Of a stretch of DNA of 64,000 nucleotides, positions 11,966-22,600 are shown piece by piece; the stretch's first letter is position 1; the number at the start of each line of letters is the position of its first letter. The notes under the pieces are model-generated. The model did not search any database. It saw only the letters and a program-made list of their open reading frames with translations, and was not told the DNA's origin. Location: the NCBI GenBank assembly GCA_036571765.1, contig BROE01000019.1, positions 7,628,021 to 7,692,020 on the forward strand. The letters run 5' to 3'. Source of the DNA: Plecoglossus altivelis (lineage: Eukaryota > Chordata > Actinopteri > Osmeriformes > Plecoglossidae). The translations under genes were made by a program, and so were the position numbers.

Positions 11966-12835
11966 AGGTTAAGGTTAAGATCTAATAGCTAGATGTGCTT
12001 TTTAATACTAGCCTGCTTTCCGGAAAATTGGGTCCAAAATGACCTTCACATTGCAATTTTGTAACCGGATTCAAAACTGCACACTGCCCTCATTTCATAC
12101 GGAATAACCAGGACTGCATGAAACACAAGCTTGCTGTCATGTGTAGGCTTTCCTTGTTCGTACTGCTCTCGTTACACCTAAACACATTCGGAAGCAGACA
12201 CAGTGGACTTCAGTCTGCGTGAGATCCCGCTTGTGGAGTTGCTGGTTGAAGGGGCTGGCATGGGAGGAGTGTGCAGTGAAGGGAGGAGGGGAGAGGAGCA
12301 GCGGCAAAGAGGAGGGGAGGGGAGGAAGGAGGGAGGGAGAGAGGAGGGGGAGGGAGGTGTTGGAGTCCCACACAAGTGGAGTCAGTGGGAGAGAAGCCGT
12401 GTTCATTTCAGAGAGCAGCTTTTTGTTTGGAGCCGGCAGCCTGCCTCTCGGTGTTCAGATCCAGCGTGCACAGACCTTCCTGGACCCTCTCTGCTCTCTT
12501 TCCCGTCTTCTCTCCAACTCTTCTACGTTCTGTTTGTCATTACTCTGCTGGCAGGACCGGGGGGGGAGAGGAGGAGGAGGGGGACGACGACGAGGAGGAG
12601 GAGGGGGGGGAGCTTTTCCGAGCAGCTGACAGGAGGAACGGCAGAACTGGAACTTGAAAGATTCAAGGGAGCCAACGGAGAGAGAACGGCTGCGAGATGG
12701 GAGTGTGTTTGGAAAATGTCTGCCTTCCACCCCATCTAGAGGAGACGAGAAATGTGAAGAAGTAACTTCCCGTCCGGAGGCAGGCAGCGTAGAACGCTGA
12801 GCTGGTAGGACCCGGGCGAGACGGCATCGCTAATT
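11966..12835. other. Mostly unique, locally GC-rich segment
   Basis: No coding gene recognised. Contains the shared segment at 12355-12440, a G/A-rich stretch (12285-12355) and GGGG/GAGGAG runs at 12558-12610. The GC-rich, less repetitive part 12380-12830 could be an unannotated promoter or non-coding exon, but nothing proves it. Confidence 0.4.
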
Positions 12836-13055
12836 ACTCAAGTTTGTTTGGGTGTGTGTGTGTTTTTTTTCGTGGGGGAACTGAGATAAGATACCTCAAG
12901 CATTCCTTTATTGCATTGATTATCTGCCATAGACATAGTGTGGGACATTTTGTACATGAGTTTGTGCGTGTGTGTGCGCACGCGCCTGCGCGCGCGTGTG
13001 TGTTAGGGAGTTGTTGCTTGGCCTTGTAGTTGTGTACTAGCTCAGCTGCTCTACT

Positions 13056-13061
13056 GGAGTT

Positions 13062-13092
<31 letters not shown>

Positions 13093-13101
13093 GTGTGTGT
13101 G
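13056..13101. repeat. (GT)n microsatellite
   Basis: About 45 bp of TG dinucleotides with one GC interruption. Confidence 0.9.
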
Positions 13102-13274
13102 TCCAGTCGTTTGACACATCCTCAAATAGCCAGACGCTGACACACACGTACAGAAGGGTTAAACAGCAGGGGGCTATGCTGTTCTCATTAGAAATCAGTC
13201 AGATCTCAAGTCAAACCTGGAGCGAGATGCTGGCCAGGCCATGACCAGGTCGGGGGGCCGGGGGTGGTGGTGGT

Positions 13275-13306
<32 letters not shown>

Positions 13307-13315
13307 GGCGTGTAC
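13275..13315. repeat. Poly-G run of 41
   Basis: 41 consecutive G on the + strand, preceded by GGTGGTGGTGG. Extreme length; the exact count is unlikely to be reliable. Confidence 0.9.
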
Positions 13316-13390
13316 TGCTGTGGTTTCTTACTAACATAGATAGCGAAATAAGTCCTGATCTAAAGCATTCAAAAATAACCAGGAGGATCA

Positions 13391-13445
13391 GTACAGCTCA
13401 ACGGTGGAGCATTTGACTGCCCATCAAAAGGTTGTTTGGGAGAAA
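13391..13445 (+). mobile_element. tRNA-Cys-like SINE head relic
   Basis: Reads like a degraded tRNA-Cys: an A-box-like CAGCTCAACGGTGG followed by AGCATTTGACTGC (anticodon-arm region). The B box is decayed. Shares AGCATTTGACTGC with the relic at 18841-18900. Confidence 0.6.
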
Positions 13446-13744
13446 AGCTCAATGAGAGCCTTGTTATGAAATATTCTTACCTGAAAGGTATTGTCACGGT
13501 CACGTTATTCATCAGTTATTCAGCCCTACGCTGAAGCAGGGACTTTAATGAATGTGGAGAGGGCTGTAAATAGATCCCATCAGGTGTTTTGAGCACTTAA
13601 CCAGCCTGAATGTTACAATGTAGGTGTTGGAGCACTCGACAGTCCAAGTGTGTGAATTCCTGGTAGTTTTCTGTAACCTTCCAAAGCCTTGCTCTCCCTC
13701 AGGAAGTGCAGAGGAAACATGGGAACAGTGGACACAACACTTCA

Positions 13745-13843
13745 AGGATGTTTTAGGGCATTTGAACACGGATCAGGAGGTTGCAGGTTTGAATCCCAAC
13801 CCCCCCCCCCCCTTTTTTTTTTTTTTTTTTTGGGGGGGGGGGG
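13745..13843 (+). mobile_element. tRNA-derived SINE relic with C/T/G homopolymer tail
   Basis: GGCATTTGAACACGGATCAG followed by a well-preserved B box GGTTTGAATCC (13786-13796), tRNA-Cys-like. It runs directly into 13 C, 19 T and 12 G (13800-13843). Confidence 0.6.
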
Positions 13844-14290
13844 AAACATCCGCTAATATAAACACTTATGAGTCATATTTAAGTCCTTTCGTGTTACTAT
13901 ACTAGACTGTATAGTCGTGACTGTTACACAACACGTCGCTGTGTGTCACGTCTATAAGAAGCTGAGGCCTAATGTCATGGACTGATGGCAGTGAATGGAT
14001 GCTTCTGGAAGCTTTGGCTGAAAGATGAAAGGACTTCATGCCTCTGTAAGCGCTGGCTCGAACATGGATGGACGTTTCGGGAAGGTTTTGCTGAAACGCA
14101 GATGCTGGTGAACGCAGCCTTCACGCTGTTGTATTGGTAGAATTTGGAAGTCAAGACAGCGAGCCAGCGTCGGGATTTCAGCGTGTTTATCCGATTCTCT
14201 GACCTCAGGATGAGGTCTGCGTTTGGGATGAGTTGCCACGACTTCTGAGATGTGCACAGAGAGTATAGATAAAAGTGTCCGTTAAATTAG
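13844..14290. other. Unique intergenic sequence
   Basis: No gene or repeat recognised. Confidence 0.5.
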
Positions 14291-14306
14291 TCAGACATAA
14301 ATAGTG

Positions 14307-14330
14307 TGCGTGTGCGTGAGTGCGTGTGTG

Positions 14331-14362
<32 letters not shown>
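14307..14362. repeat. (GT)n microsatellite
   Basis: Interrupted GT/GC dinucleotide run. Confidence 0.9.
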
Positions 14363-14687
14363 AGCTCCTGGACATTCGTGCGCTGACGTTCCCTCAGCAC
14401 GGCTGAGTGTGTGTAGTTGTTTCTCGAGGGCTTAAAAACACACATGACGTCCAAAAAGGAAATCCTGCAGGGAAACGACAGACTGAAATAGCCCCCTATT
14501 TTTTCCACATACCTGTGAAAGATAGGTTTCAGCTGAGAATATTAACCTGTGTAACTTGGGCACCGGCTCTGCCCATACAGGCTTAACAGGGGAGGTCAAG
14601 GAGTTGAAATGTGCACGTCAAAAGAAATGAACGGAACAATCTGAGAGTGGGAATGTGCAGAGACGGCTACATCTACAAGACTGACGG

Positions 14688-14775
14688 GAGGGAGGGAGGG
14701 AGGGAGAGAGGGCGAGGGAGAGAGGGAGAGAGGGAGAGGGAGAGAGAGAGGGAGAGAGGGAGGGAGGGAGAAAGG
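14688..14775. repeat. (GGGA)n / GA-rich simple repeat
   Basis: Pure purine tract of GGGA and GAGA units. Confidence 0.9.
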
Positions 14776-15758
14776 AATTAGAGGGAGGATAGAGACATAC
14801 CTAGCTCATGACCTCTACGTAAAACAACAGAGATGGCTGAAGGTCACCCTGTCAACATGGTCAAGGCCACCAGCAAGGGACACCAGACTGTCCATCAACA
14901 GGCCAAGTAAAGGTAGAAATCTGACAATTTCAGGATGGATGAAAGCTTAATGAATTCAAGATTAGGTTGCCATCAATCAGTCCAAAGTACGTCATCTGAG
15001 TGTCTTCTGTGTGTGCCAACACTGTTTGCGTTTCCTCAGTCAAACAGTGTAAAATGTTACTAGTCTTATTGCTGAAAACTAATAATGCTTTTATTCACTA
15101 ATAGCACTTACCACGCAATATCTCATAGGGCTCCACAGATCAAACTAAACTAAACTGTCTAAAAGGAACAGCGTATTTCCGTGAGGGCCTTCCTCTTCAG
15201 AGACGCTTAGCGATTCAGAGAAGTGCAGACGACAGTCTTGGAGACAGCTTCGCTGTAAGAATGAACATCGCAGTAAAAAAAAAAAGAAAAGAAAGTGCAA
15301 ACAAGTCCATGGTGAGCATAGAGGGTGTTTACAGAGCATTTAGCCATGTCCTGTGTAAGCGTCTCTTCGTCCGCGGCAAGATCTGTCCTCTCTTTCCCAT
15401 GCTGGTCAGTCCTAGCGACAGTAGCAGATTAAGGGGGAGGGGGAAGGCCAGGGAGGTAGCGTTTGCTAAGGCTGGGACCAATGGTTCCTAGGTCAAAGGT
15501 CAGATTCAAAGCCAAGTGGTGCATGGGTCTGTGTGTGTGTTTGTGTGAAAGGGAAACCCGACACTGATACTGACTCACCCATCCGATGATCCATCTGCTG
15601 CTTGTGTGAAACGCCCCTTCAAAAGGCCACATCAGTGGTGTGGCCACGCACCATTTAACACACATCTCTGATGTAATCCCAGAACTAACAGGTCGCAGTC
15701 TGAGCAGGCAGAGAGAGGAACCAGAGCAGAGTATATGGGAAGTCTGGCCTGCACAGAG

Positions 15759-15760
<2 letters not shown>
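14776..15760. other. Mostly unique intergenic sequence
   Basis: No coding region or RNA gene recognised. A short A-rich run lies at about 15275-15295. Confidence 0.5.

Positions 15761-15790
<30 letters not shown>
15761..15790. repeat. (CAGA)n microsatellite
   Basis: Seven to eight perfect CAGA tetranucleotides. Confidence 0.95.
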
Positions 15791-15889
15791 TAGAAATGGT
15801 CACAGGTCACAGTTGGTCATCGGTCAGAAGATGACAGAAGATCAGCAAGATCAGTCCTACAAAAGAATTTCCAGGACTTACCACATATT

Positions 15890-15963
15890 GAGGGGGGGGG
15901 TGGGGGTGTACGTGCATGTGTGCGTGCCTGTGCCTGTGCCTGCACGGGGGGGGGGGGGGGGGG
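15890..15963. repeat. G-run rich low-complexity segment
   Basis: Two poly-G runs (near 15892-15900 and 15945-15963) flanking GTGCCTGTGCCTG units. Confidence 0.85.
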
Positions 15964-16348
15964 AGCCTTTCTTATGTAATAAGGGGCCTAACATGCCATA
16001 AATCACGCTTCGGGAGTCTTCACTGTATTATTTGTGCTTCCCAAGTATGTTGAAAATATGATTGCTTGTCAGAAGCATGTGGTGGGATTGAGGAGCAGAA
16101 GAGTTCTTATCTAGTATCTTGACAGTTTGTCTCAGAGGAGGGGAAGAAAGTCCTCACCTGCCTTAGTTATGAGGGTCTAAGCTGCAATTATTCCTTGTCT
16201 TCATAAACCCCAGATTGCCTGTCGACAAAACCCCCACCTCATCCCTCTGTCCTTCCATGGAGACGATCTCTCCTTCGCTTCATTTTTTTGTGGAGAAAGA
16301 AAGGGCAGTTTTTATCCTGACAACAAAACGCTCATGACAGCTGTCCCA
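15964..16348. other. Unique intergenic sequence
   Basis: No gene, RNA or repeat recognised. Confidence 0.5.

Positions 16349-16386
<38 letters not shown>
16349..16386. repeat. (CA)n microsatellite
   Basis: About 19 CA units. Confidence 0.95.
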
Positions 16387-16389
<3 letters not shown>

Positions 16390-17056
16390 CTTGACACATG
16401 CGTAGGTGTTGGTGCACATGCTGTGTTTGTGTGTGTGTCTGGGCTGTACCGGTGTCTGGACAGAGGCCAGAGTTGTCAGGTATGTTGGCTTTGTTAGGTC
16501 AGGCTGGCCCCTCATAAAATAACCCTCTAATAAACTAACCCCAGCCTGCCTTCCTGACCACACGCCTGCTGTCACTAGTAAAACATGCCCTCTCCGGCCC
16601 CCTCTAACTACCCCCCAGTCGGTTTCCCCCAAAAACCACCCCCCTAGTCTTGTTCCCCTCGAACTACACCCCCAATCTCTCGCTCCCTCTGACCTCTTCT
16701 CTTTTCTCCCTCCATCCTACGTTCCCTCCCTCTCTCTCTGTCATGTACAGTAAGATGCACACTTTTCTTCTCTCTCTTCCTCTCTCTTCTCTCGGTTCCC
16801 CTCTCGGTTCCCCTCCTGCTTCTGGAGAGCGGAGGGAGACGGACACCCACCAGCAGACAGACCGAAACCCTAATCCTTAAATCCAGCCTTGCGACAGCGA
16901 GGAACCAGACTGAGGCAAGGCAGCTTTTTCGGCCTGTTTAGGACATAATGTAATCAGTGACTGGAGGCTCTGTCATCAGAACATCTGTCTGTGTGTCCTG
17001 CTGTCCAGCCATGCTGACAGACAGAGCTGGACAGCACACGTGGACTAACTCCTTTT

Positions 17057-17100
17057 AGACACACACACACACACACACTCACAGATACACATACCCTCTC

Positions 17101-17137
<37 letters not shown>
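17057..17137. repeat. (CA)n microsatellite
   Basis: Interrupted CA repeat in two blocks. Confidence 0.95.
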
Positions 17138-17139
<2 letters not shown>

Positions 17140-17394
17140 AGGCTTGTTTCTGTACCGGGGCAGGGGCCCCTGTCCATGGCCTCTCTACCCTCGGGAGGGT
17201 TTCTCAGAACTCTGCCTGTTGACCAGAGAAAAGGACCAAAATAAACAATGTACCGTGAGGGTATTAGAAGTGTGGAGGGGCTGCTAGGGTTACAGGTCTA
17301 GAACACATCCAGATGTTGTCTGCCTGGATCACCAGGTAGCACACGTGAAACCTCCGCAGGTAAGACACATGACCCAGCTGCTGTGTGGAGAGAG

Positions 17395-17495
17395 GCGCTC
17401 TCTCCCCTCCCCCTCTCTCTCCCCTCCCCCCCTCTCTCCCCTCCCTCTCTCTCTCACCTTCCTCTCTCTCCCATGCCCTCCCCCCTCTTTCCAGA
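17395..17495. repeat. CT-rich polypyrimidine tract
   Basis: CTCTCCC units for about 100 bp, ending TTTCCAG, so it also resembles a splice acceptor. No transcript evidence. Confidence 0.8.
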
Positions 17496-18420
17496 TCTAC
17501 AATGCAGGACACATTGTACTGTTCACACTGCTCAACCAGTTAGGACTTCCTGCTTGGGAGATAGCAGCAGAGCGGAGAAGAGTAAAACAGATTACCTACT
17601 ATCTCTCTGTCTCTCCCCCCTCCTCCCCCTCCGCCCTCTCTCTCTCTCTCCCTGCTTGGTGCCGTGAAGGGTCTCGCCAGTCGGTAACATGAGCGCGTTC
17701 CCAGCATCACCTCAGCTTAACGAGCCCCTCGCCTGCCAGTCTGTTCCTGCTGGGCCAGCAAGCGCCGAGCGCTGCTCGTCCCTGCAGATGCTCGTCCCCC
17801 GTCCGGGGGGGGGGGGGGGGATCGGTCGTCCTCGTCTAGACGCTTCCCGCCCCGGAGCTGACTTGCTTTCTCTCCTCTGCTGTGAGGGTGGTTTTGGGGT
17901 GGAGTTTTTCCTCCGTTTGTCTTTGGTTGTTTACAGGTGCTTCTGTGAAGCCCCCTGCGACATTGCTTGTTAAAAAACAAAGGTCCGTACAAATACAATT
18001 TAGTTTGATTTTGTTTTTATTCATTGGACTCGTAGCTGGCATGTCTTCCTCTCGTGTCTCGCCCCCCCCTCACAACGAGCAGCAGTAACATGGGAGAGTC
18101 GATCAGGTAGCTAGACAGGCAGCTAGACAGGCAGCTAAACAGGCAGCTAGACAGGCAGCTAGAGACAGACAGCAGTCTGACTGCACTAGTGGCCTGGGGT
18201 CTTTCTCACCATCACAGCTTTTCAGACGAGCAAATGAACCTTGTCCTGAGGCCCCTGCTGACACGAAAAGTTAAAAATACGCTCCAGTTCTATCTTTCCA
18301 GGCTGTGCTCTATTAAAGAAGCCTGTTTATCGGCATGTATTATTAGACGAGCAGACAGGAGAGTGTCTTCACTATGTCTTGTCGAAAATAGAGCTTCTTG
18401 ACCTACTTCTTCTAGTACAT
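17496..18420. other. Mostly unique sequence
   Basis: No gene supported. Includes a G run at 17807-17820 and a GGCAGCTAGACA short tandem repeat at 18105-18165. 18225-18400 is repeat-free and AT-richer, a possible conserved non-coding element. Confidence 0.4.
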
Positions 18421-18655
18421 CTGCCTGGATCTGTGCTGGTACTGGTGGACTAGCTGTTGTATCTGTGCTGGTATTGTTGGACTAGCTGTTGTATCTGTGC
18501 TGGTATTGTTGGACTAGCTGTTGTATCTGTGCTGGTATTGGTGGACTTGCTGTTGTATCTGTGCTGTTATTGGTGGACTAGCTGTTGTATCTGTGCTGGT
18601 ATTGGTGGACTAGCTGTTGTATCTGTGCTGGTATTGGTGGACTTGTTGTGGTACC
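18421..18655. repeat. 32-bp minisatellite
   Basis: About seven units of 32 bp (CTGTTGTATCTGTGCTGGTA plus 12 more bases); unit starts at 18454, 18486 and 18518 give the period. Confidence 0.95.
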
Positions 18656-18840
18656 TCCCAGTCCCTGTAGTTGTTGCCCCCTGCAGTGGTACTGGTGGAC
18701 TGCTTGGTACCAGGATGTTGGCCCGTCACCCTTTGTTTCTCCACCTCCTCTACTGGAGTCTGCTGCTGTCTAACTGAAGTTCAAGGTTTCAGTGGTCTTG
18801 GTTGTGTGTGTGTGTGTGTGTGTTTGTGTCGCTTCCTTGA

Positions 18841-18900
18841 CACTAGCCTGCAACCTCATAGTTTGCAGTCAAATGCTCTAGCACAGAGCTACACCTGTCA
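18841..18900 (-). mobile_element. tRNA-Cys-like SINE relic, minus strand
   Basis: The reverse complement reads GTAGCTCTGTGCTAGAGCATTTGACTGC..., an A box and anticodon-arm region like tRNA-Cys, followed by GAGGTTGCAGGC. Same family as 13391-13445. Confidence 0.6.
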
Positions 18901-18942
18901 CCTATAAACATAGACACTGACTGGGATGTACCAAGCAGACAG

Positions 18943-19027
18943 GGTTGTGCAGACTAGCCCCTGCAGACTGGGTTGTGCAGACTAGCCCCTGCAGACTGGG
19001 TTGTGCAGACTAGCCCCTGCAGACCAG
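18943..19027. repeat. 28-bp tandem repeat, three copies
   Basis: Three nearly perfect units centred on GTGCAGACTAGCCCCTGCAG. Confidence 0.95.
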
Positions 19028-19099
19028 CTCCTCCAGTCTGGGTTCTGCTCGCTCTTCGTTTCTTCTCATCTTCCCTCAGCCCCTCAGGGTGGATGCACT

Positions 19100-19335
19100 C
19101 AGTCACCCTCTTCCCCTCCCTCTCGTTTTTCCCTCTCTCCCTGGCTCTCTCTCTCTCTGTCTCTCTCTCTCTCTGTCTTTCTCTCGCTCTCTCTCTCTTG
19201 CTCTCTTTCACTGTTTCTCTCTCCTTGTGTCTCTCTCACTTCGTCTCTTTCTGTGTCTCTCACCCTCTCCACTTCTCTCCCTCTGTCTGCTTCCTTGATG
19301 TGTCGATCTCTTTGTGTCTCTTACCTTACACTTCT
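19100..19335. repeat. CT-rich polypyrimidine tract
   Basis: TCTCTCTC-dominated for about 230 bp, followed by CACCAG at about 19365 and a strong donor-like GTAAGT at 19395-19400. Confidence 0.85.
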
Positions 19336-19766
19336 CTTTCACTCTCACACACAAATCTACACCAGTTTAAAGATACTGCAACCGCAAATGGAACAAGTAA
19401 GTACTAAATGATCTTCTGTAGGTGGAAGAGAGAGAGAAACGAGAGACCTACTAGTCTTTCCAGAAGTATTTATTGTGGCTCTAGTCATTCTGGCCTTTTC
19501 CCTGATGAATCAATATGTCATCCATGGTTTTCCCTTCTGCTGTGCCCTCCTAACCCTAACCCCAGTCCCAGTCCTAGTCCTAGTCCCAGGCCCAAGCATC
19601 TCCAATCTCAGCCCTAGTCCCACAGTCACACCCTTTGTCAGTCACTCAGTTCCTGGGATGCAGTTATATTAGAGTTCTAAATGTAGACAGGAACAGAAAG
19701 CATGTTTCTATTTCCTTTCCCGGTAAACAGCTAGTCAGAACAGGAGCTGTCCTGAGCTGGAGCAGC

Positions 19767-19768
<2 letters not shown>

Positions 19769-19814
<46 letters not shown>
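19769..19814. repeat. (GT)n microsatellite
   Basis: About 23 perfect GT units followed by GAGATA repeats. Confidence 0.97.
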
Positions 19815-19816
<2 letters not shown>

Positions 19817-19984
19817 AGATAGAGAGAGATAGAGAGAGAAGACCTTGCTGTTATTAATGAGTGTACTGTGTGACTGGGAGCGAGAGCAAGGTTGACTAGC
19901 TACAGGTGTTGGTATGGAAAGGTGGAGTAGTAATCTTTACATGTGGGATTAGAGGTGGTCAGTGTCTTTCTTTGCTTTCTCCAC

Positions 19985-20160
19985 TATCTCTTTCTCTCTC
20001 TGTCTCTCTGTCACTCTCTCTCTCTGGCTGTTTCCCTCTCTCTATCTTCCTCTCTCTATCTCCCTCTCTCTATCTCCCTCTCTCTATCTCCCTCTCTCTC
20101 TCTCTCTCTCTCCCTCTCTCTCTCTCTCCCTCTCTCTCCCCCTCTCTCCCTCTGCCTTCT
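19985..20160. repeat. CT-rich simple repeat
   Basis: Includes (TCTCTATCTCCC)n and (TC)n blocks; almost pure pyrimidine. Confidence 0.93.
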
Positions 20161-20393
20161 GGTCTCATTTGTGTGTTCCTCACTCCTGCTGTCAGGGACT
20201 GGGGCTATACAGGATTACATGTTTTTGGTTTTCAGGTCGGTGTGTCACATATGCTTTAGGAAGGTACATACTGTACCATTGTTGAAGGGATGCAGGTCAA
20301 AGGTAAAGCGTGGAAACATCTCAGGTGTCATCTACAGTTTCACTGAGCACCGCACACTTGAACACCAGGACAACAGACATGCTGCACACCTTT

Positions 20394-20409
20394 GTGTGTG
20401 TGTGTGTGT

Positions 20410-20447
<38 letters not shown>

Positions 20448-20460
20448 ATGTGTGCGCGTG
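20394..20460. repeat. (GT)n microsatellite
   Basis: Interrupted GT repeat of about 65 bp. Confidence 0.95.
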
Positions 20461-20639
20461 AGTGGTTTTGTACTGTTAGTGTGTGTGATCATATACTGTG
20501 TGTGTGCGTCCACACATTGTGTGTGAGGGGTGAAGTATCAGGCACAGATATTAGGATGTCAGTAACAGATTTGAGTGACTAAAATGTTGGGTTAGTGTCA
20601 TCATTTCATCAGAAGGCTGGGAGACTTTGTTGGAGTGCA

Positions 20640-20643
20640 CACA

Positions 20644-20674
<31 letters not shown>

Positions 20675-22600
20675 CACAAAGACACGCACACAAACAAACA
20701 CACACTCATGCATCAGTCTAGAAAGCTGAAGAGCTGAACGCCTACTGGTTTCATTCTGTACCTGAAGGCTTTAGTGTCTCACCATATCAGTTGCATTGTT
20801 GAGCACTCCCTAGGCTTGGATGTACATGCCTACACACACACACACACACACATACACGTATATACAGTACACACACATAATATATATATAATATATATAC
20901 ACAGTACACACATACATATACAGTACACATATATACAGTACACACACATGCAGTTCACACACACATATTCAGTACACACACACACACAGTACAGACACAC
21001 ACACACACGCATGTACAGTACACACACATGCAGTACACACACACATATACAGTACACACACACACACATGAGCGCACTGAAACACTGCTCACACAGTCCC
21101 TGACCAGCATGAAATGGACCAGAGAGGTGGCACCTGGTTCCTGTGTTCCCCGGGCTTTGCTTTTAGGGCGAGCCTCTCCACTTAGTTAAACAGAAGGGCC
21201 TCCGTGTTGGTCCTTTAGATAAACACACTTCCCTGAGACAACACGGACACGGTTACTCTTTAACCTGCCTGGGGGGGGGGCGGGGAGAGGGGGTGGAAGG
21301 GGGGACTGGGGCTGGGACTGAGGCAGAGGAAAAGGGTGTGGGTGTGGAGGGGGGATTCATCCTCCCTGACACGCCAGGTCAGTCTGGGATGGAGCTCAGT
21401 CATGTGGTGGACGTGAAGCCATGCTGCCTTGTCTAACAATGGAGCCTTTGAGATCTCTGGCCCTCTTTCACCTTGACCTCCTCTCCTCCCCTTCCTCCCT
21501 TTCGTCCTCTGCCCCCCTCCACTGACTCTCTCTCCTCCTCGCCCTTCCCTCCGTGTCTGTGGCCCCCTCCCTGACTCCCTCCTCCTCCCCCTTACCTTCC
21601 CTGCCTGCTGCCCCCCTCCCTGACCTCACCTCCTCCTCTTCCCCTTTGTCCTCCCTGCCTGCTGCCCCTCCCTGACCTCTCCCTCCCTGTGCCCCCCTTC
21701 CTCTGCTAGCTACAGTCAGTCCACTGTCCCTCCGGGGGTCGGGGTGTCTCTCCTAGTCCCTGCAGCTGTCCAGCTGGCAGCCAGGCCCAGCCATGTGAGA
21801 ATAGCAGCACAGAGCAGCATAGGGCAGTATAGACGAGCACAGAGCAGCATAGAGGAGTATAGAGCAGGATAGAGGAGAATAGAGGATTAACCGAGAGCAG
21901 CATAGAGGAATATAGAGGATTACAGAGCAGCATAGAATAATATAGAGCAGGATAGAGGAGTATAGAGGATTACAGAGCAGCATAGAGGAATATAGAGGAT
22001 TATAGAGCAGCATAGAATAATATAGAGCAGGATAGAGGAGTATAGAGGTCCTTCATTCCAGAGAGCTGACCTTCGCAGCCTGGCCCCCAGTCTCCTCTCC
22101 CCTTAGTCATATCACAGCCCAGAGCAGAACCATCTCTCACTATCTCCCCGTGTGTGATTTACACTACGGCGATAAGAGCCCGTGGGCCGCTGCAGCACAC
22201 ACAGCTCAGCCATGGGCAGCCGTCCCAGCCCTCTTCGCGGCCCCTCGACAAGAGCAGTCACATTCTCCAGCCTGGGTTCGCTTCAAGGGACTGTCCGCGT
22301 TAATACGTTACCGTTAAGGCAAGTTCAACAGAAGTTAGTCTTGGGGGAAGATTGTCCAACGATTAACTTCTAGGTTTCAGAAACAATGCATCGGTTCTTT
22401 GTCAACCCCCCCTCCCCTCTCTCGCCTCACCTCCCCCCCAGATATATGTACATAAACACACAGACAGGCTCTCTAAGTCATTCACACACCCACACACACG
22501 GCAGGCAGGCTCTCAGTGTTATCGGGTGCTGTGTGGTATGTGGCCCCGCCCTCCCTCGCTGCAGTGTAAACAGACCGCGCTCCAGAGGAATGCTGTACTG
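20640..22600. repeat. Large direct duplication, copy 1
   Basis: Near-identical to 22601-24760: CTCATGCATCAG at 20705 and 22676, CATGCTGCCTTG at 21420 and 23489, TAGCTACAGTCAG at 21709 and 23880. The offset grows from 1971 to 2171 bp because copy 2 has extra, irregular sequence. Both junctions lie in CA repeats. Contains a GCAGCATAGAGGA-type array at 21798-22045. Confidence 0.92.
21798..22045. repeat. AGCATAGAGGAATATAGAGG-type minisatellite
   Basis: Irregular units mixing AGAGCAGCATAGA and GAGGATTACAGAGCAGCATA. A second copy lies at 23970-24215. Confidence 0.9.

Noticed and set aside
11930..11980. Interstitial telomeric repeat
   Set aside because: Only two or three TTAGGG-like units in a degenerate GGTTAAGG context.
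17345..17692. Open frame containing a plausible-looking unique stretch (IYNAGHIVLF...) after a TTTCCAG acceptor
   Set aside because: No family recognised. The flanks are CT-repeat derived and no donor follows in a sensible place. Kept only as unique sequence.
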